DNA of 18,032 nucleotides. Origin: Gammaproteobacteria bacterium (GTDB lineage: Bacteria; Pseudomonadota; Gammaproteobacteria; Steroidobacterales; Rariloculaceae). Position 1 is the stretch's first letter; every line of letters begins with the position of its first letter. The translations under genes and the position numbers were made by a program. The DNA is taken from NCBI GenBank assembly GCA_017577365.1, contig PKRJ01000069.1, positions 1 to 18,032 of the forward strand. The letters run 5' to 3'. Positions 7,764 through 15,025 of this stretch are shown here, piece after piece. The notes under the pieces were generated by a model. It was not told where the DNA came from, searched no databases, and saw only the letters and a list, made by a program, of their open reading frames with translations.

Positions 7764-8759
7764 TCAGTCGCGCAGCGAAAGGTTGATTTCGCTGTCACTG
7801 ATTCGTTCGACGCGAATACCGAAATCACTCTCCAGCGTAGCGAGCAGATCTTCGATCTCGCCCGCCTTGAAATAGCCCCCGATGCGTCGCGTACGCAACG
7901 CCTCGTCCGTGATGCTGATCTTGATCGGCGTATAGCGGCCGACCTCGCGGATGACCTCCTCGAGCGATTCGCCGTTGAACATCAACATGCCGTCTCGCCA
8001 GCCGAGCTTGCGGACGAGCTGTCCGGTCTCGATCGGCTCGATGCGGCGGCTGCCGTCCAATTCGATCGAGGCGACTTCGCCGGCGGTCAACAAGGCCAAG
8101 GCGACCCGCCCCTCGTCGTGATCGCTGGGCGGGCGCTGGAGTTGCACGTGGCCCTCTTTGACGGCCACCTCGAGGCCCGCATCGTCCACGCGGACGAGGA
8201 ACTCCGTGCCGGTGACGACGACGTTGCCGAAATCCGTCTCGACGACGAAGGGTCGCGTGTCGTTCGCGGCGACGTCGAAGTAGGCTTCGCCCCGATCGAG
8301 CCTGACGCGGCGCAGCGTCGAGCCGAACTCGATCGCCACACGACTGTTCGTGTTCAGCGAGATCCTCGATCCCTCGCCGGGCTCGATGACCTGCGTTTCG
8401 CCGATGCGGGTCTCGAAGGACGCGTAGTATTCCGGCGCTTCGACGCTGCCAGGGACGACTGCGAGCAGCAATGCGATGGCGAGAGCCATGCCGGCTACGC
8501 CTGCGGCAATCGCGAAGGAAATCGTCCGTCTGCGTGTCGTGCGGGCCGGCCGCGCGACGATATTTCGCAGCGCGGCGAGCGCATCCAGGCTCTCCCAGAT
8601 CTCCGCGGCTCGCTCGAGCTTGCGCATGTGCGACGGATGCGCACCGACCCACTCGCGTAATGCGATCAGCTCGTCCGTCGACAGACCGCCGCGGTCGAGC
8701 CGCGCGACCCAGAACGCCGCGACGTCGGTCGCATCCGGCTTGTTCTGTTCTTCAATCAT
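7764..8759 (-). CDS. FecR-type anti-sigma / transmembrane sigma regulator
   Basis: This 331-residue protein has the full FecR layout. The cytoplasmic N-terminal DUF4880 segment (about 13-55) contains AAFWVARLDRGG and WVGAHPSHMRKLERA and should hold the sigma factor. One membrane helix follows (about 79-102). The periplasmic FecR domain (about 113-205) contains EPGEGSRISLNTNSR, LDRGEAYFDVA and TGTEFLVRV. A C-terminal STN-like/DUF4974 part (about 257-329) contains MLMFNGESLEEVIREVGRY and should meet the receptor's STN domain. Its ATG overlaps the sigma stop by 8 bp (ATGATTGA), so translation is probably coupled, and the receptor begins 4 bp after its stop. Some family members also activate their sigma after proteolysis; the sequence does not decide this. 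Confidence 0.95.
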   Translation of the reverse strand: MIEEQNKPDATDVAAFWVARLDRGGLSTDELIALREWVGAHPSHMRKLERAAEIWESLDALAALRNIVARPARTTRRRTISFAIAAGVAGMALAIALLLAVVPGSVEAPEYYASFETRIGETQVIEPGEGSRISLNTNSRVAIEFGSTLRRVRLDRGEAYFDVAANDTRPFVVETDFGNVVVTGTEFLVRVDDAGLEVAVKEGHVQLQRPPSDHDEGRVALALLTAGEVASIELDGSRRIEPIETGQLVRKLGWRDGMLMFNGESLEEVIREVGRYTPIKISITDEALRTRRIGGYFKAGEIEDLLATLESDFGIRVERISDSEINLSLRD

Positions 8760-9258
8760 CTTGCCGTAGCCGCATCAAAGTGGAGAGTCCCTTCGCGACA
8801 TGTTTCTCGACCGTGCTCTCCGAGATGCCGAGGTACTCCGCCGTCTCCTTCTGGCTCAGACCGTGTACCTTCCTCAGGATGTAGACCTGCCTGACCCGAG
8901 GCGAGAGCTGCTCGAGCGCCTTCAGCGCCCGCGATAGCTCCTCCGCGACCGCGGCCTCGAACTCCGCAGATCGCTCCGTGAACGTGGCCGATAACTCGTC
9001 GAAGTCGCCGACCATGCTGGTCTTGCTGTTATGGTGGCGCGCCCGCTCGTTGAGCGCGAGGTTCTTCGCGGTCTTGTACAGGAACGCGACGGGTGCGCGG
9101 ATCTTCGAGGAGGCGTTGGCCTCGTAGACGCGGAGATAGGCCTCTTGCATGACGTCCTGCACGTCTTCCGGCCGGTCGAGGAAACGCAGCAGAAAGCGGC
9201 TCAGCGACGCTTCGACGTCTCCGAAGAGGCTTGCCACGTTTTTCGGCTTGTCGGCCAT
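8752..9258 (-). CDS. ECF RNA polymerase sigma factor, FecI-like
   Basis: From the ATG at 9258 the protein has 168 residues. Sigma region 2 (about 12-75) includes FLLRFLDRPEDVQDVMQEAYLRVYE and APVAFLYKTAKNLALNERAR. Region 4 (about 110-160) includes LEQLSPRVRQVYILRKVHG and the helix-turn-helix SQKETAEYLGISESTVEKHV. There is no region 3, as in ECF factors. GAGGG ends about 5 bases before this ATG; a GTG six bases upstream is in frame but too close to that motif. It is first in the sigma-FecR-receptor order, so ligand binding at the receptor should release it to transcribe target promoters. Which promoters it reads is unknown, and no shared box upstream of the G8 genes was evident by eye. Confidence 0.95.
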   Translation of the reverse strand: MADKPKNVASLFGDVEASLSRFLLRFLDRPEDVQDVMQEAYLRVYEANASSKIRAPVAFLYKTAKNLALNERARHHNSKTSMVGDFDELSATFTERSAEFEAAVAEELSRALKALEQLSPRVRQVYILRKVHGLSQKETAEYLGISESTVEKHVAKGLSTLMRLRQDD

Positions 9259-9381
9259 CGACACCCTCGCGCATCACTATGACAGATGACGAGGAAATAT
9301 CCGCCATCGGGATGGTCGGCCCGGCGACGGATTATTGCGTCGACGGACAACTCCATATGGACGCCGGTGCAGAAACAGAAA
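9259..9381 (-). promoter_or_regulatory. Promoter region of the sigma-FecR-receptor operon
   Basis: These 123 bp lie between the terminator of the second G8 gene and the sigma ATG, so the operon promoter must be here or the operon relies on read-through. On the minus strand there are AT-rich patches (GCAATAATCC near 9330 and GGATATTTCC near 9295) and a CATATG palindrome near 9355. No -35/-10 pair is convincing, which would fit an ECF-type or activated promoter. Confidence 0.35.
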
Positions 9382-9405
9382 AGCCCCCGGCACATGCCGG
9401 GGGCT
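9382..9405 (-). terminator. Rho-independent terminator of the second G8 gene
   Basis: AGCCCCCGGC (9382-9391) and GCCGGGGGCT (9396-9405) pair perfectly over 10 bp around an ACAT loop. On the minus strand the stem is followed directly by TTTTCTGTTTCTG. It lies 24 bases after the G8 stop and separates that gene from the sigma operon on the same strand. Confidence 0.9.
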
Positions 9406-9428
9406 CGTGCAGGGACTGCAGGGTCAAC

Positions 9429-12074
9429 CTACTTGCTGACGTCGATGACGGTCCTCGGCGCTAGCGGCCCGAACCCGCTCGGGCCGGCGCTTTCCTCGAC
9501 CACCAGCTTGACCCACAGCGTGTCGCCATCCTTGTAGTACGAGGTCTCACGGGCGTCGCGCAACGCGGCGAGGCTCTTTTGCTCCTTGCCGGCGGAAGCC
9601 TTCTTGAATCCAGGCAGCTCGAAAATCACCCACGAGCCCTTGTCCATCTCCGTCAGCGTGAGGGCCACGGACTCCCTCTCGGTGTCCACCCGGAGCTCGG
9701 CTCCGCTGCGAATCGTGGTTTGGCCGACGTACTGGAACTCCGTGCCGTTACGGCTCAGGGTGATCGGCGGCAGCTGTGCTCCGCCGCCGAATCCGCCGAA
9801 ACCGCCGCCCTGACCGCCCGGTGCCGGAGCGCCGCTGGGAGCGGGCCCTGCCGGAGCCGGCGCCGCGCCAGGAGCCGGCGCCGCGGGACGACCGGCCGCC
9901 CCGCCGGTGACGCCGGCCGCGGAAAGGGGCCCGAGTCCGCCGCCGACGGGGCCGATGCTCAGGCGGCCGAAGTCGCCCTTACAGACGGCGGCGCCCCAGG
10001 ACGGCTTGCGTTCGCAGGCCTCGTCGTCGGTCGCAATCCCGTTGTCGATGACGATGTAGGCGCCGGGAACTCCGCTGACCGAGCCGTCCAGGTCATGGAT
10101 CGCCGCGCTCAGGTAGGCCGAGTTGTTGAAGGTATCGTTCGCCCACCTACGCTCGATCCGAGGGAAGTGCACGGGCTTCGAGTTGACGAACTTCGCGCCC
10201 TTCACGGAGTTCTCGACGCTCATACCGAAGCTCGTATAGAGCAGGTACGAGATCGCTCCCGCCTCGCGGGTGTCGTTGTCCGCGTAGTTCACGAAGGTCG
10301 TGTTCTCGATCGAGTGGACGTAGTCGTAGTACTCGTAGCCCCGGATCGGGAAATCCGGGACGTGCGGCTTCGGCAGGCTGCGCCCGTACGCGATCTCCGC
10401 AGACGTCGTCGGGTTGCCGATGTTGTCCGTCTCGCCGACGAACAACGAATCGATCACCTTCGACGTGAACGGATCGCGACCGATCGAGCCCGACGCGAAG
10501 GTGTAGCCGATCGCGTTGTCGGCGAGCTTCAGGTTCTTGAACACCTTCATCTCGCCGCGAGCCCAGATGCCGCCGTTGCGGTTCTTGTAGGCGGTGAAAT
10601 CCTCGATGACCGACTCTATCGAGCGGCTCGTCGGGTCGGCCGGGTTCTCGCGCGCGATGTGCGAGCTGCCGGTCACGCCGAAGGTGCCGTCCGGGTTGAT
10701 GTTTCGGTCGAACATCAAACCGTCGAAGTTCGAGTGAGCCACGTTGCCCCTGAACTCCCCTTGAGGCATCCGGCGCGGCCACGTTTTCGCGCTCTCCTCG
10801 GTGCCCTCGAACGCGCCGATCGGATGCTCGGGCAACGAGAACCAGAAGCCGATCGCTTCGGAGCCCGCGGCGACGTTGTCCACGAAATGATTGAGAGGAT
10901 TCGTGATCCAGTAGGTCGTGACCGTGTTGTCCGACGGAATCAGCACGTCCGAGGACTGCTGGCCGGTTCCGTCGCCCCTTTCTCCCGGCACCCCGAGGTT
11001 CGTCGGGTTACACGGCTTCGTCGGATGGCACTTCGTCAGGATTCCGAGGTTCCGGACGAACCAATTGCCCGTCTCGATGCCGTCCTCGAGGAAGAAGCAG
11101 TGGCCTACGTTGTTGTAGGTCACGTTGTTCTCGACGCGCAGGTTGTGCGTGCCATGCACGGTCACGCAGCGGCTGTACGTGTCGTGAATCGCCGAGTTCT
11201 TGATGTACTGACCCTGCGCGTCGCCGACCAGATGCCAGTGGATCGGGTAGCGCGCGAGCGTCAGGTGCTGACCCATGCGATAGAGCTCGACGCCGGAGAC
11301 GTACATCTTGCTGCCCGGCATCGCCATGATGTGCCCGCCTTTGTACGTTTGATCCGCATCCTCGGACGCCCGGATGCGGATGTTGCGGGTCAGCAGGCCC
11401 ACCTCGCCGCGCTCGTCGACGCCGTACGTGATCTCACCGAAATGCATGTACTCGAGCGGCCGATCGAGCGTGATCACGTTTCCGTCGATCGCGGCGATCG
11501 TGCGCCGCTCGGCCTGCTTGTGATCGAAGTCGGTGGACGCGAGAACGATCTCGTCGCCGACGCGCCAGCCGGTCGCGTCGAGAACCTCGATCCGGGTGCT
11601 GCCCTTCTCGGCGGTCTTCGCGAGCTTGGTCCACGTGTGGACTCGATCGCCGTGCAGGTGCAGCGTCCCGCCCATGAGCATGATTCCGCGGTCGCCCATC
11701 GTGTTGATGTCCTCGCCGGGCACGTTGTCGACGAGGGTGATGGTGGCGTTGCGCGTATGCGGCTCGGCCTCGCTGCCGATATGCAGCTCGCCGTGCAGCA
11801 TGATCCATTCGGTGATCAGCTCGATGTCTTTGTCGTTCGCAAAGCGAAGCTTGCCGTCGATGGTCAAGCTGCGCAGCGGCGGCGGGCTGACGTCGAGCAC
11901 GACGTCCATGTTTCTGTCGATGACGACGGCGTCGCCTTCCCCGGGCACGCGGTTGTTCGGCCACGTGGCCGGATCGGACCAGAGTGATCCCTGCGCTACG
12001 GCGGCGTGGCCGCCGAGCAGGAAACAGGCCGTCGCGTATAGCGTAAGCAGCGGCGTGCGAGAGCTTCTTGGCAT
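9429..12074 (-). CDS. Secreted G8-domain / right-handed beta-helix protein, CEMIP/TMEM2-like (paralog 2)
   Basis: This 881-residue protein has a Sec signal peptide (1-28, ending HAAVAQ). The G8 domain (about 29-145) starts GSLWSDPATWPNNRVPGEGD almost at once, without the His-rich linker of paralog 1. The beta-helix part carries the same ordered markers: ARYPIHWHL (274-282), RCVTVHGTHNL (302-312), GHCFFLEDG (324-332), DSLFVGETDNIGNP, FPIRGYEYYDYV and IHDLDGSVSGVPGAY. Cysteines 303, 326, 349, 355, 687 and 698 match those of paralog 1. About 60 residues of Gly/Ala/Pro-rich sequence (708-766) separate the helix from the C-terminal beta module (about 768-860); paralog 1 has only a short connector there. 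Identity between the paralogs is very high in the core, far more than half by eye. Its own terminator follows. The divergent neighbour is azurin. Likely an extracellular or surface glycan-active protein; substrate and activity are inferred only. Confidence 0.9.
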   Translation of the reverse strand: MPRSSRTPLLTLYATACFLLGGHAAVAQGSLWSDPATWPNNRVPGEGDAVVIDRNMDVVLDVSPPPLRSLTIDGKLRFANDKDIELITEWIMLHGELHIGSEAEPHTRNATITLVDNVPGEDINTMGDRGIMLMGGTLHLHGDRVHTWTKLAKTAEKGSTRIEVLDATGWRVGDEIVLASTDFDHKQAERRTIAAIDGNVITLDRPLEYMHFGEITYGVDERGEVGLLTRNIRIRASEDADQTYKGGHIMAMPGSKMYVSGVELYRMGQHLTLARYPIHWHLVGDAQGQYIKNSAIHDTYSRCVTVHGTHNLRVENNVTYNNVGHCFFLEDGIETGNWFVRNLGILTKCHPTKPCNPTNLGVPGERGDGTGQQSSDVLIPSDNTVTTYWITNPLNHFVDNVAAGSEAIGFWFSLPEHPIGAFEGTEESAKTWPRRMPQGEFRGNVAHSNFDGLMFDRNINPDGTFGVTGSSHIARENPADPTSRSIESVIEDFTAYKNRNGGIWARGEMKVFKNLKLADNAIGYTFASGSIGRDPFTSKVIDSLFVGETDNIGNPTTSAEIAYGRSLPKPHVPDFPIRGYEYYDYVHSIENTTFVNYADNDTREAGAISYLLYTSFGMSVENSVKGAKFVNSKPVHFPRIERRWANDTFNNSAYLSAAIHDLDGSVSGVPGAYIVIDNGIATDDEACERKPSWGAAVCKGDFGRLSIGPVGGGLGPLSAAGVTGGAAGRPAAPAPGAAPAPAGPAPSGAPAPGGQGGGFGGFGGGAQLPPITLSRNGTEFQYVGQTTIRSGAELRVDTERESVALTLTEMDKGSWVIFELPGFKKASAGKEQKSLAALRDARETSYYKDGDTLWVKLVVEESAGPSGFGPLAPRTVIDVSK
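11401..11435 (-). repeat. Inverted copy of the 35-bp segment at 2207-2241
   Basis: On the minus strand this encodes EITYGVDERGEV of the second G8 protein and is identical to 2207-2241. The pair marks the best-conserved nucleotide stretch seen between the two paralogs. Confidence 0.85.
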
Positions 12075-12323
12075 GGCATTTATCCCCGCAATCGACTCGA
12101 AGGGCTCCCCAACGCGAAGCGTAAGCGATGTTGCGCGTGAGATAAATTCCGAGGCAACAAATCTTGATACTCGGATGGAGCGGTTTTGAGTAAGTATAGG
12201 TAGGAACTCGCATTTCCGACGGCTCCTGCCCTCGGGGCCAGGGGCATTATCAATGGGGACGATTCGTTAACATCGATCGTCCCTATAGCAAGGGGCTGCC
12301 GAAAGGCCGAAGGGACCGACGAC
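12075..12323. promoter_or_regulatory. Divergent intergenic region between the second G8 gene and azurin
   Basis: About 250 bp with no gene, relatively AT-rich around 12140-12200. It must hold the minus-strand promoter for the G8 gene and the plus-strand promoter for azurin. I could not pick a convincing -35/-10 pair for the G8 gene. For azurin, CTATAG at 12283-12288 is a possible -10 and directly adjoins the inverted repeat at 12256-12283. Confidence 0.4.
12256..12283. promoter_or_regulatory. Inverted repeat, candidate operator upstream of azurin
   Basis: GGGACGAT (12256-12263) and ATCGTCCC (12276-12283) are perfect reverse complements separated by 12 bases. The element ends about 40 bases before the azurin ATG and abuts a TATAGC box. 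This geometry suits a dimeric regulator, or an RNA hairpin if transcription starts upstream. No known regulator consensus is claimed. Confidence 0.4.
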
Positions 12324-12773
12324 ATGAAGTGGATGGTGTGCGCCGCGCTCGCAGCGCTGGCTTTCTCGACCCGAGCCGAAGAGGCCGCGACCTGCGCCGT
12401 CACGGTCGAGGTCGGCGACTCGCTCTATTTCAGCCGGAAGGAAATCACCGTCGACTCGAGCTGCGAGTCGTTCAGCCTCACGCTGAAGCATGTCGGCAAG
12501 ATGCCGGCGAGCGCCATGGGCCATAACTGGGTGCTGACCAGGTCCGAGGACTTCGACGATGCGGTGACGGACGCCCAGAGGGCGGGCATCGAGAACGATT
12601 TCGTCAAGCCCGGCGACGAGCGCGTGCTGGCCGCAACGAAGGTCATCGGCGGCGGCGAGGAGACGACGATCACCTTCGATCCTTCAATATTGGAGTCGGG
12701 CGGCGATTACACGTTCTTCTGCAGCTTTCCTGGGCACTACGTGCTGATGCGCGGCAAGCTCATCGTCCGCTAG
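12324..12773 (+). CDS. azu: Azurin, periplasmic blue copper protein
   Basis: This 149-residue protein has a short signal peptide (1-18, AALAALAFSTRA) and a single cupredoxin domain of azurin type. The copper site is complete: Gly66-His67 in MGHNWVL, and Cys133, His138 and Met142 in FFCSFPGHYVLMRG. Cys24 and Cys47 occupy the positions of the conserved azurin disulfide. The ordering TVDSSCESFSLTLKHVGKMP then ENDFVKPGDERV and ITFDPSIL is that of Pseudomonas azurin. It shuttles single electrons in the periplasm, in other species to nitrite reductase or a peroxidase, or from quinol/aromatic amine oxidation; no partner is present here. The AAGGGA shortly upstream is the likely ribosome binding site. 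Confidence 0.95.
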   Translation: MKWMVCAALAALAFSTRAEEAATCAVTVEVGDSLYFSRKEITVDSSCESFSLTLKHVGKMPASAMGHNWVLTRSEDFDDAVTDAQRAGIENDFVKPGDERVLAATKVIGGGEETTITFDPSILESGGDYTFFCSFPGHYVLMRGKLIVR

Positions 12774-12870
12774 CGCTGCCTACGCTCGAACCGGGCGAAA
12801 GAATTCGGACTTTCGTTCGGCGGACGAGGTACGATTCGAGACGGGTCGGCGCTGCAAAGGGGGGTCGAAG

Positions 12871-13248
12871 ATGCCGTCACCGTCTCTTCCCAAGACTCTG
12901 ATCTTGGCCGTCATGCTGGGGGTGTGCACCCCCACCTTCGCCGCAGAGTGCGGCGACCTTCTCCGCGTCGCGATCGATACGGTCACGATCACCGCGGCAG
13001 AGCGGCGCGAAGCCTGCCGCGGCGGCATCGGTCCGGATCGAGCCGACTTCCTCGGCGCGATGGAAGCGTGGGTGGAAGAGGGCGTTGCCCCGGAGCGGAT
13101 CACGGCGTCGCGCATTGGAGAAGGCGGCGTCGACATGACGCGGCCGCTCTGCCCCTATCCAAAGGTCGCAGTATGGGACGGCAAAGGCAATCCCAATAAC
13201 GAAGCGAGCTTCACCTGTGAGGCCCCGGCCGCGCAACGCGCGCCGTGA
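12871..13248 (+). pseudogene. Internally deleted tannase/feruloyl esterase-like exported remnant
   Basis: This 125-residue frame has a good Sec signal peptide (1-24) and a very strong ribosome binding site (GGGGGG). The mature start, AECGDLLRVAIDTVTITAAE, looks like the N-terminus of tannase/feruloyl esterase family proteins. The rest, from about residue 49 (CRGGIGPDRADFLGAMEAW, VEEGVAPERITAS and MTRPLCPYPKVAVWDGKGN), looks like their extreme C-terminus. Full-length enzymes have about 500-600 residues, with the catalytic Ser and Asp in the middle and a catalytic His just before this Cys (HC motif). Here the residue before Cys49 is Ala, and Ser, Asp and lid are absent. The frame stays open across the junction (about 13000-13015). 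It cannot be an esterase. It is most simply an in-frame deletion product, but a small secreted protein with a kept fold fragment cannot be excluded. Confidence 0.65.
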
Positions 13249-13300
13249 CGACGAGTCGTGCGCGGTGTAGAGCTTTCGGTAGCACCGAATCCGTCACTCC

Positions 13301-15025
13301 TCACTCCGCGGCTCTCGAGGCATTGCTCGCGCCGTTCGGCGGCGGGCTTATCTCGAGCTGAAATTCGCCGTCGTGCTCCTCGATGCCCTGGACCACGGCC
13401 GCTTCGAGCACCTCGGCCGCCTTGTTCTCACGCAGGATGACCGGATCGTGGAGTAGGTCCCGCATCAGCGCGAAGCACATCGCGACCATCACGACGGTGA
13501 ACGGCAGCGCGGCGATGAACGTGAGATTCTGAACGCCCGACAGCGCCGCGCTGCCCCCGATAGCGAGCATGACCGCGGCCACTGCGCCGGTCGCCGCGCC
13601 CCAGAAGACGACGACCCAGCGGGACGGCGCAAGCGAGCCGCGCTGCGACAGCGTGCCCATCACGACCGATGCGGCGTCGGCTCCCGAGACGAAGAAGATC
13701 GCGACGAGGAGCATCACGATGATCGACGTGATCTCGGTGAACGGAAGCTCGGCCAGCACGTTGAAGGTTTGCGCCTCCGGGCCCCCTTCCGCGACCGGAA
13801 CGCCGGAGCGGGCGAGATCGATCGCCGTGCCGCCGAAGATCGAAAACCAAAGCACGCTGACGACGCTCGGCACGAGCAGCACGCCTCCGACGAACTGGCG
13901 AATCGTGCGGCCGCGGCTGATTCGCGCAATGAACATGCCGACGAACGGCGTCCACGAGATCCACCATGCCCAATAGAAGATCGTCCAGCTCTGCAGCCAG
14001 CCGCTCATCTCGTCGCCGCCGGTCGCACCCGAGCGCGACGCCATCAGACCGAAGTCGCTGAGGTAGCTGCCGATGGACGTCGGCACGAGATTGAGCACGA
14101 ATACCGTCGGGCCGCCCACGAACACGAAGACGGCGAGCAGCACCGCGAGCACCATGTTGATGTTCGAAAGATACTGAATGCCGCGCGCGACTCCGGAAAC
14201 GGCGGACACGATGAAGCAGATGGTGAGCGCGACGATGATCAGCACGAGCACTCCAGTGCTCGCCCCCTCGATCCAGCCCGCCTCGACCATCCCGGTCCTG
14301 ATCTGGAGCGTGCCGATGCCGAGCGAAGCCGCGGAACCGAACAGGGTCGCGAAGAGCGCAAGAATGTCGATCAGCTTCGCGGCCGGCCCTCTTGCGCGGC
14401 CCTCGCCGAGAAGAGGCGCGAACACCGAGCTTATGAGGTGGCTGCGCCCTTTGCGGAACACGCTGTAAGCGATCGCGAGTCCGGCGACCGCGTAAATCGA
14501 CCACGGATGCAGCGTCCAGTGAAAGAGCGTGGTCGCCATCGCCGTGCGCAGCGCGTGTGTCTCCGCGCTTGGAGCCGACGCGCCGTCGGGCAGGAGCGGC
14601 ATGGTGCCGGGGGGCGGGTTCAGGAAGTGGGACAGCGGTTCGCTGACGCCGAAGAACATGAGCCCGATACCCATCCCGGCGCTGAACATCATCGCGATCC
14701 ACGACGCGGTGCGAAACTCGGGCTCTTCGTCGTCCCCGCCGAGCGGCACGCGACCGAAGCGGCTGAACGCGAGATACAGGGCGAATGCGACGAAGCCCGT
14801 TGCGGAGAGCACGAAGAACCAGCCGAGGTTCACGATCAGCCATTCGAGGGCCTCGGCCGTGACGGTCGCGAGGGAGTCCGTCGCGAAGCCGCCCCATCCG
14901 ACGAGCGTGAGCATCAGCACCGCGACGGCGGCGAACACGACGATGTCCGTGCGACTGGCGAGCGCCCGCGGGCCGCGCGGCGAAGCGTACGCGCGTTGCT
15001 TGCTTTTCGTCGTCGTACTGTGCAT
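13301..15025 (-). CDS. BCCT-family betaine/choline/carnitine-type transporter
   Basis: From the ATG at 15025 the protein has 574 residues with twelve hydrophobic segments. Family marks are the glycine-rich unwound helix (GMGIGLMFFGVSEP), the aromatic helix with tryptophans of the substrate box and the following loop (FYWAWWISWTPFVGMFIARIS, then RGRTIRQFV), and HWTLHPWSIYAVAGLA. BCCT carriers import quaternary-ammonium or related compounds such as glycine betaine, choline, carnitine or DMSP, using Na+ or H+. Similarity of these motifs to BetP suggests a Na+-coupled compatible-solute role, but the exact substrate is not readable. The C-terminal tail is acidic and short, without a long charged osmosensing helix. 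The frame is open to 15295, but that extension is Arg-rich and non-hydrophobic, so the start just before the first membrane segment is preferred; its ribosome binding site is weak. Confidence 0.9.
   Translation of the reverse strand: MHSTTTKSKQRAYASPRGPRALASRTDIVVFAAVAVLMLTLVGWGGFATDSLATVTAEALEWLIVNLGWFFVLSATGFVAFALYLAFSRFGRVPLGGDDEEPEFRTASWIAMMFSAGMGIGLMFFGVSEPLSHFLNPPPGTMPLLPDGASAPSAETHALRTAMATTLFHWTLHPWSIYAVAGLAIAYSVFRKGRSHLISSVFAPLLGEGRARGPAAKLIDILALFATLFGSAASLGIGTLQIRTGMVEAGWIEGASTGVLVLIIVALTICFIVSAVSGVARGIQYLSNINMVLAVLLAVFVFVGGPTVFVLNLVPTSIGSYLSDFGLMASRSGATGGDEMSGWLQSWTIFYWAWWISWTPFVGMFIARISRGRTIRQFVGGVLLVPSVVSVLWFSIFGGTAIDLARSGVPVAEGGPEAQTFNVLAELPFTEITSIIVMLLVAIFFVSGADAASVVMGTLSQRGSLAPSRWVVVFWGAATGAVAAVMLAIGGSAALSGVQNLTFIAALPFTVVMVAMCFALMRDLLHDPVILRENKAAEVLEAAVVQGIEEHDGEFQLEISPPPNGASNASRAAE

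Noticed and set aside
7760..7828. Upstream start for the TonB receptor at 7828
   Set aside because: It would lie inside the fecR coding end and adds no signal-like sequence. The ATG at 7759 directly follows the FecR stop.
4943..9258. Ferric citrate or siderophore uptake as the function of the receptor operon
   Set aside because: The FecI/FecR/STN layout alone does not define the ligand. No iron-siderophore gene or recognisable Fur box is present, so no iron function or fec symbol was assigned.
9579..11987. Plus-strand open frame of 802 codons
   Set aside because: It is the mirror frame of the second G8 gene, without recognisable motifs. The minus-strand protein has a signal peptide and a paralog, so it is the real gene.
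13275..13289. TTCGGT-AGC-ACCGAA hairpin between the convergent remnant and transporter genes
   Set aside because: A 6-bp stem with a 3-base loop and no T run is too weak to call a terminator.
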